A stretch of 7,216 bases of DNA from Bacteroidales bacterium (lineage in GTDB: Bacteria > Bacteroidota > Bacteroidia > Bacteroidales > Paludibacteraceae), in assembly GCA_900767385.1 (NCBI GenBank), contig CAAFYY010000035.1, positions 1 to 7,216 on the forward strand, written 5' to 3'. Below are positions 5,402 to 7,216 of this stretch, piece after piece. The notes beneath the pieces are model-generated. The model saw only the letters and a list, made by a program, of their open reading frames with translations. It had not been told where the DNA came from and ran no database searches. Numbering within the stretch: the first letter of the stretch is position 1; every line of letters begins with the position of its first letter. A program made the position numbers and the translations under genes.

Positions 5402-6664
5402 ATGCAGTCAACTAATCAGGCGTATAAACTCTCGGAACTCGGCAACACGATAGATGCCGTGCTCCGTCAAGGATTTCCCGATGTCGTTCGGGTAGAAGCT
5501 GAGATTGCTGAGTTGCGTGTCAGTCATGGTCACTGCTACCTCTCGCTCGTGGAGAAGTCGGCCGTCACCGACCAGATTGTAGCGCAACAACGTGCCACCA
5601 TCTGGGCCAACACCTACCGTGTTCTCTCCAGTTTCTTTATGAGAAGCACAGGAGCGGAACTTCAGGTTGGCATCAAGGTGCTTCTCCAGTGCAAGATCAC
5701 CTTCCATCCCCTCTACGGCTTCAGCCTCAACGTCGTAGGCATCGAGCCAGAATTTACCCTCGGCGCCTTGGCGATGGCTCGCAAGAAAATCATCGAACAA
5801 CTTGAGGCTGAGGGGATCATCCACCTTAACAAAGAGGTGAAATTTCCGCTTCTGCCTCAGCGTATTGCCGTCATCTCCTCCGAGACGGCTGCCGGATTCG
5901 GCGATTTCATGAACCACCTCCAATCGAACGAGCGCGGATTCTCCTTCTCCGTCACCCTCTTCAAGGCACTGATGCAAGGCAGAGGCACCGAGGAGTCGGT
6001 CGTTGCCGCCCTTGATGCCATCTACGAACGGCTCAGCGACTTCGACGTCGTAGCCATCATCCGTGGCGGAGGTGCCGTGACCGACCTCTCCAGCTTCGAC
6101 AGTTACGGCATCGCAGCTCATGTGGCACAGTTTCCACTCCCAGTCATCTCAGGCATCGGTCACCAACGCGACGACACCATCGTCGACCTCGTGGCACACA
6201 GTCGGGTGAAGACACCGACCGCCGCTGCCGACCTCCTCATCCAAGCCATGGAAGAAGCCGAGGACGCGGTGCTGATGTGCTTGGAACAGATTGTCAACAC
6301 CGCCTCAAGACGCATTGACAATGAGAAGAATACACTCTCTGCGCTTGCCATGCGTATCGACAGCAGCGTGAGAAGCAAACTCCGTCTGGCAGAGGTGGCC
6401 TTGCCACAATATACCGACCGCCTGCGTGCTGCCGTCAGCGCCAAACTCAGTCACCAGACCATGCGCATCGACCTCCTCGAAAGGGTGGTCAAGAGTCTCG
6501 ATCCCGCCAATATGCTGCGTCGAGGATTCGCCATGGTAGAATGTGAGGGTAGGGTAGTGCGAACGGCAGGACAACTCCTCCCTGGCAACGAGGTGACCAT
6601 CCGTCTTGTTGACGGTACTTCAACAGCAAAAATTATCTCAACACATGAAACAGACAAAATATAA
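5402..6664 (+). CDS. xseA: Exodeoxyribonuclease VII large subunit
   Basis: XseA is the catalytic subunit of exonuclease VII, which degrades single-stranded DNA from both ends to short oligonucleotides and acts in repair together with several XseB subunits. The 420-residue protein is of usual length. It has an N-terminal OB-fold DNA-binding region (about 1-115), then the catalytic domain with PQRIAVISSETAAGFGDF at 152-169, IIRGGGAVTDLSSFD at 219-233, and GIGHQRDDTIVD at 251-262 followed by TPTAAADL. The residues corresponding to the essential E. coli Asp155, Arg205, His238 and Asp241 appear to be Asp168, Arg221, His254 and Asp257. A helical, charged segment (about 280-365) is expected to bind XseB, and the conserved LDPANMLRRGFAMV is at 366-379. 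The start lies 9 bases after the protease stop; the end overlaps xseB by 20 bases, ensuring co-translation of the two subunits. Confidence 0.97.
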   Translation: MQSTNQAYKLSELGNTIDAVLRQGFPDVVRVEAEIAELRVSHGHCYLSLVEKSAVTDQIVAQQRATIWANTYRVLSSFFMRSTGAELQVGIKVLLQCKITFHPLYGFSLNVVGIEPEFTLGALAMARKKIIEQLEAEGIIHLNKEVKFPLLPQRIAVISSETAAGFGDFMNHLQSNERGFSFSVTLFKALMQGRGTEESVVAALDAIYERLSDFDVVAIIRGGGAVTDLSSFDSYGIAAHVAQFPLPVISGIGHQRDDTIVDLVAHSRVKTPTAAADLLIQAMEEAEDAVLMCLEQIVNTASRRIDNEKNTLSALAMRIDSSVRSKLRLAEVALPQYTDRLRAAVSAKLSHQTMRIDLLERVVKSLDPANMLRRGFAMVECEGRVVRTAGQLLPGNEVTIRLVDGTSTAKIISTHETDKI

Positions 6665-6839
6665 AGAAGCACTTGCCCGCTTGGAAGAACTCGTGCGAGC
6701 CATCGAATCGGAAGAGACTGGTATCGACGACCTTGCTGCCTATATAAAAGAGGCTAAGAAACAAGTCGAACTCTGCAAAACCCTCCTCCATTCCACCGAA
6801 GAACAACTCAATCAGTTGCTCGGCGAAGAGAACGAATAA
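6645..6839 (+). CDS. xseB: Exodeoxyribonuclease VII small subunit
   Basis: XseB is the small helical subunit that assembles on the XseA stalk to form exonuclease VII. The product has 64 residues, somewhat shorter than the roughly 80 of E. coli. The family pattern is visible: YKEALARLEELVRAIES near residues 6-22, then a second charged helix with DDLAAYIKEAKKQVELC and a C-terminal helix ending in EENE. The chosen ATG at 6645 lies inside the end of xseA (20-base overlap). An in-frame ATG at 6606 would add 13 residues with no likeness to the family, so the internal start is preferred. No Shine-Dalgarno sequence is evident; coupling to xseA translation is likely. Confidence 0.93.
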   Translation: MKQTKYKEALARLEELVRAIESEETGIDDLAAYIKEAKKQVELCKTLLHSTEEQLNQLLGEENE

Positions 6840-6890
6840 AACGTGGAACAACAAATTGAAGCACTGTTTACCACTTTCCGTTGCGAAAGC

Positions 6891-6921
6891 TTGGTGGAAC
6901 GGTCTATTTTCACTATCTTCG
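6891..6921 (+). promoter_or_regulatory. Candidate promoter for the polyprenyl synthetase gene
   Basis: TTG at 6891-6893 and TATCTTCG at 6914-6921 are 20 bases apart, the spacing expected between Bacteroidetes -33 and -7 elements. The -7 octamer differs from TAnnTTTG at one position. Transcription would begin about 30 bases before the ATG at 6957. Together with the 117-base gap after xseB, this suggests at least partly independent expression of the prenyl synthetase. Start sites were not measured. Confidence 0.4.
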
Positions 6922-6956
6922 CACTCTAAAAAATTATTCTTTGTAATAGTACGATT

Positions 6957-7181
6957 ATGTCTTACGATTTCAACACACACTTCTCCAAATTATTTGAGGG
7001 AAGTTCGCCAAAGGAACTCTATATTCCTATCGTTTACGCCCTTAGCACTGGCGGCAAACGCCTTCGCCCACGTCTGGTGGCCACCGCTTGCATCATGATG
7101 GGTGGATGCGAAGAAGATGCCATTCCAGCCATGGAAGCCATCGAAGTGTTCCATAATTTCACCCTTCTCCACGACGACATC
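6957..7181 (+). CDS. Polyprenyl (FPP/GGPP-type) synthetase, N-terminal part cut by adapter
   Basis: Trans-prenyltransferases of this family condense isopentenyl diphosphate with allylic diphosphates to make farnesyl, geranylgeranyl or longer chains for undecaprenyl carriers and quinones. Only 75 genuine codons are present. Seen directly: STGGKRLRPRL at 30-40, containing the conserved GGKRLRP that binds the diphosphate, and FTLLHDDI at 68-75, the start of the first Asp-rich motif (DDxxD) which binds magnesium. The second Asp of the pair is residue 74; the next codons, expected to be Met-Asp, are replaced by Illumina adapter. The frame stays open through the adapter to the end of the window, so an automatic annotation would append about 11 false residues. 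Product chain length cannot be judged from this part. Placement after xseB agrees with the xseB-ispA order in E. coli, but the symbol is left blank. Confidence 0.9.
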
Positions 7182-7216
7182 AGATCGGAAGAGCACACGT
7201 CTGAACTCCAGTCACA
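7182..7216 (+). other. Illumina TruSeq adapter sequence (technical artefact)
   Basis: From AGATCGGAAGAGC at 7182 the 34 bases to 7215 (ending in CTCCAGTCAC) match the TruSeq indexed adapter; base 7216 would be the first index base. The first A may equally be genomic, because the expected next codon of the prenyl synthetase, ATG, also begins with A. The genome therefore ends at 7181 or 7182. This is untrimmed read-through at a contig end, not organism DNA. Confidence 0.97.

Noticed and set aside
6606..6839. Longer xseB starting at ATG 6606
   Set aside because: The extra 13 residues lie wholly within xseA and do not resemble the XseB N-terminus; the ATG at 6645 places the family motif correctly.
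6843..6929. Short GTG-started frame of 28 codons between xseB and the prenyl synthetase
   Set aside because: It is very short, has no recognisable motif, and runs through the candidate promoter.
1..7216. CRISPR array, insertion sequence, phage, toxin-antitoxin or defence system
   Set aside because: No regularly spaced repeats, transposase or integrase motifs, or paired small genes were seen; apart from the spacer and the adapter, the window is ordinary core genome.

Overview
The window reads as a fragment of a Bacteroidales chromosome, most likely a Prevotella-like organism. The evidence is: gene starts without Shine-Dalgarno sequences, several upstream elements matching the Bacteroidetes -7 consensus TAnnTTTG, a secreted subtilase whose C-terminus resembles a type IX secretion (T9SS) sorting domain, and protein sequences of Bacteroidetes type. 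The genus is an inference from protein style; no rRNA or other marker is present.

Left part, minus strand, read right to left: uvrB (nucleotide excision repair) at 2799-763, a small lipoprotein of unknown function at 776-318 whose start overlaps the uvrB stop, then the N-terminal 83 codons of an aspartate kinase (249-1) that runs off the left edge. The kinase has its own excellent -7 element and a small hairpin in its leader.

Middle: about 530 bp of non-coding DNA separates uvrB from the divergent coaD. It carries the uvrB -7 element inside a perfect 8-bp inverted repeat, the coaD -7 element, and between them about 390 bp of palindrome-rich sequence with no convincing gene.

Right part, plus strand: coaD (phosphopantetheine adenylyltransferase), a secreted S8 subtilisin-like protease overlapping it at TGATG, xseA and xseB (the two subunits of exonuclease VII, overlapping by 20 bp), and the start of a polyprenyl (FPP/GGPP-type) synthetase. 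coaD, protease, xseA and xseB are tightly packed and probably form one transcript; the synthetase follows after a 117-bp gap with a plausible promoter of its own. xseB followed by a prenyl synthase gene is a familiar order, also seen as xseB-ispA in E. coli.

The last 35 bases are not biological. From 7182 the sequence matches the Illumina TruSeq indexed adapter, which cuts the prenyl synthetase at its first Asp-rich motif and continues the reading frame with artefact residues. I found no CRISPR array, insertion sequence, rRNA, tRNA, phage gene or recognisable defence system. The most notable points are the adapter artefact, the inverted repeat around the uvrB promoter, the structured spacer, and the secreted protease lodged in a housekeeping operon. 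I do not see an undescribed system here.
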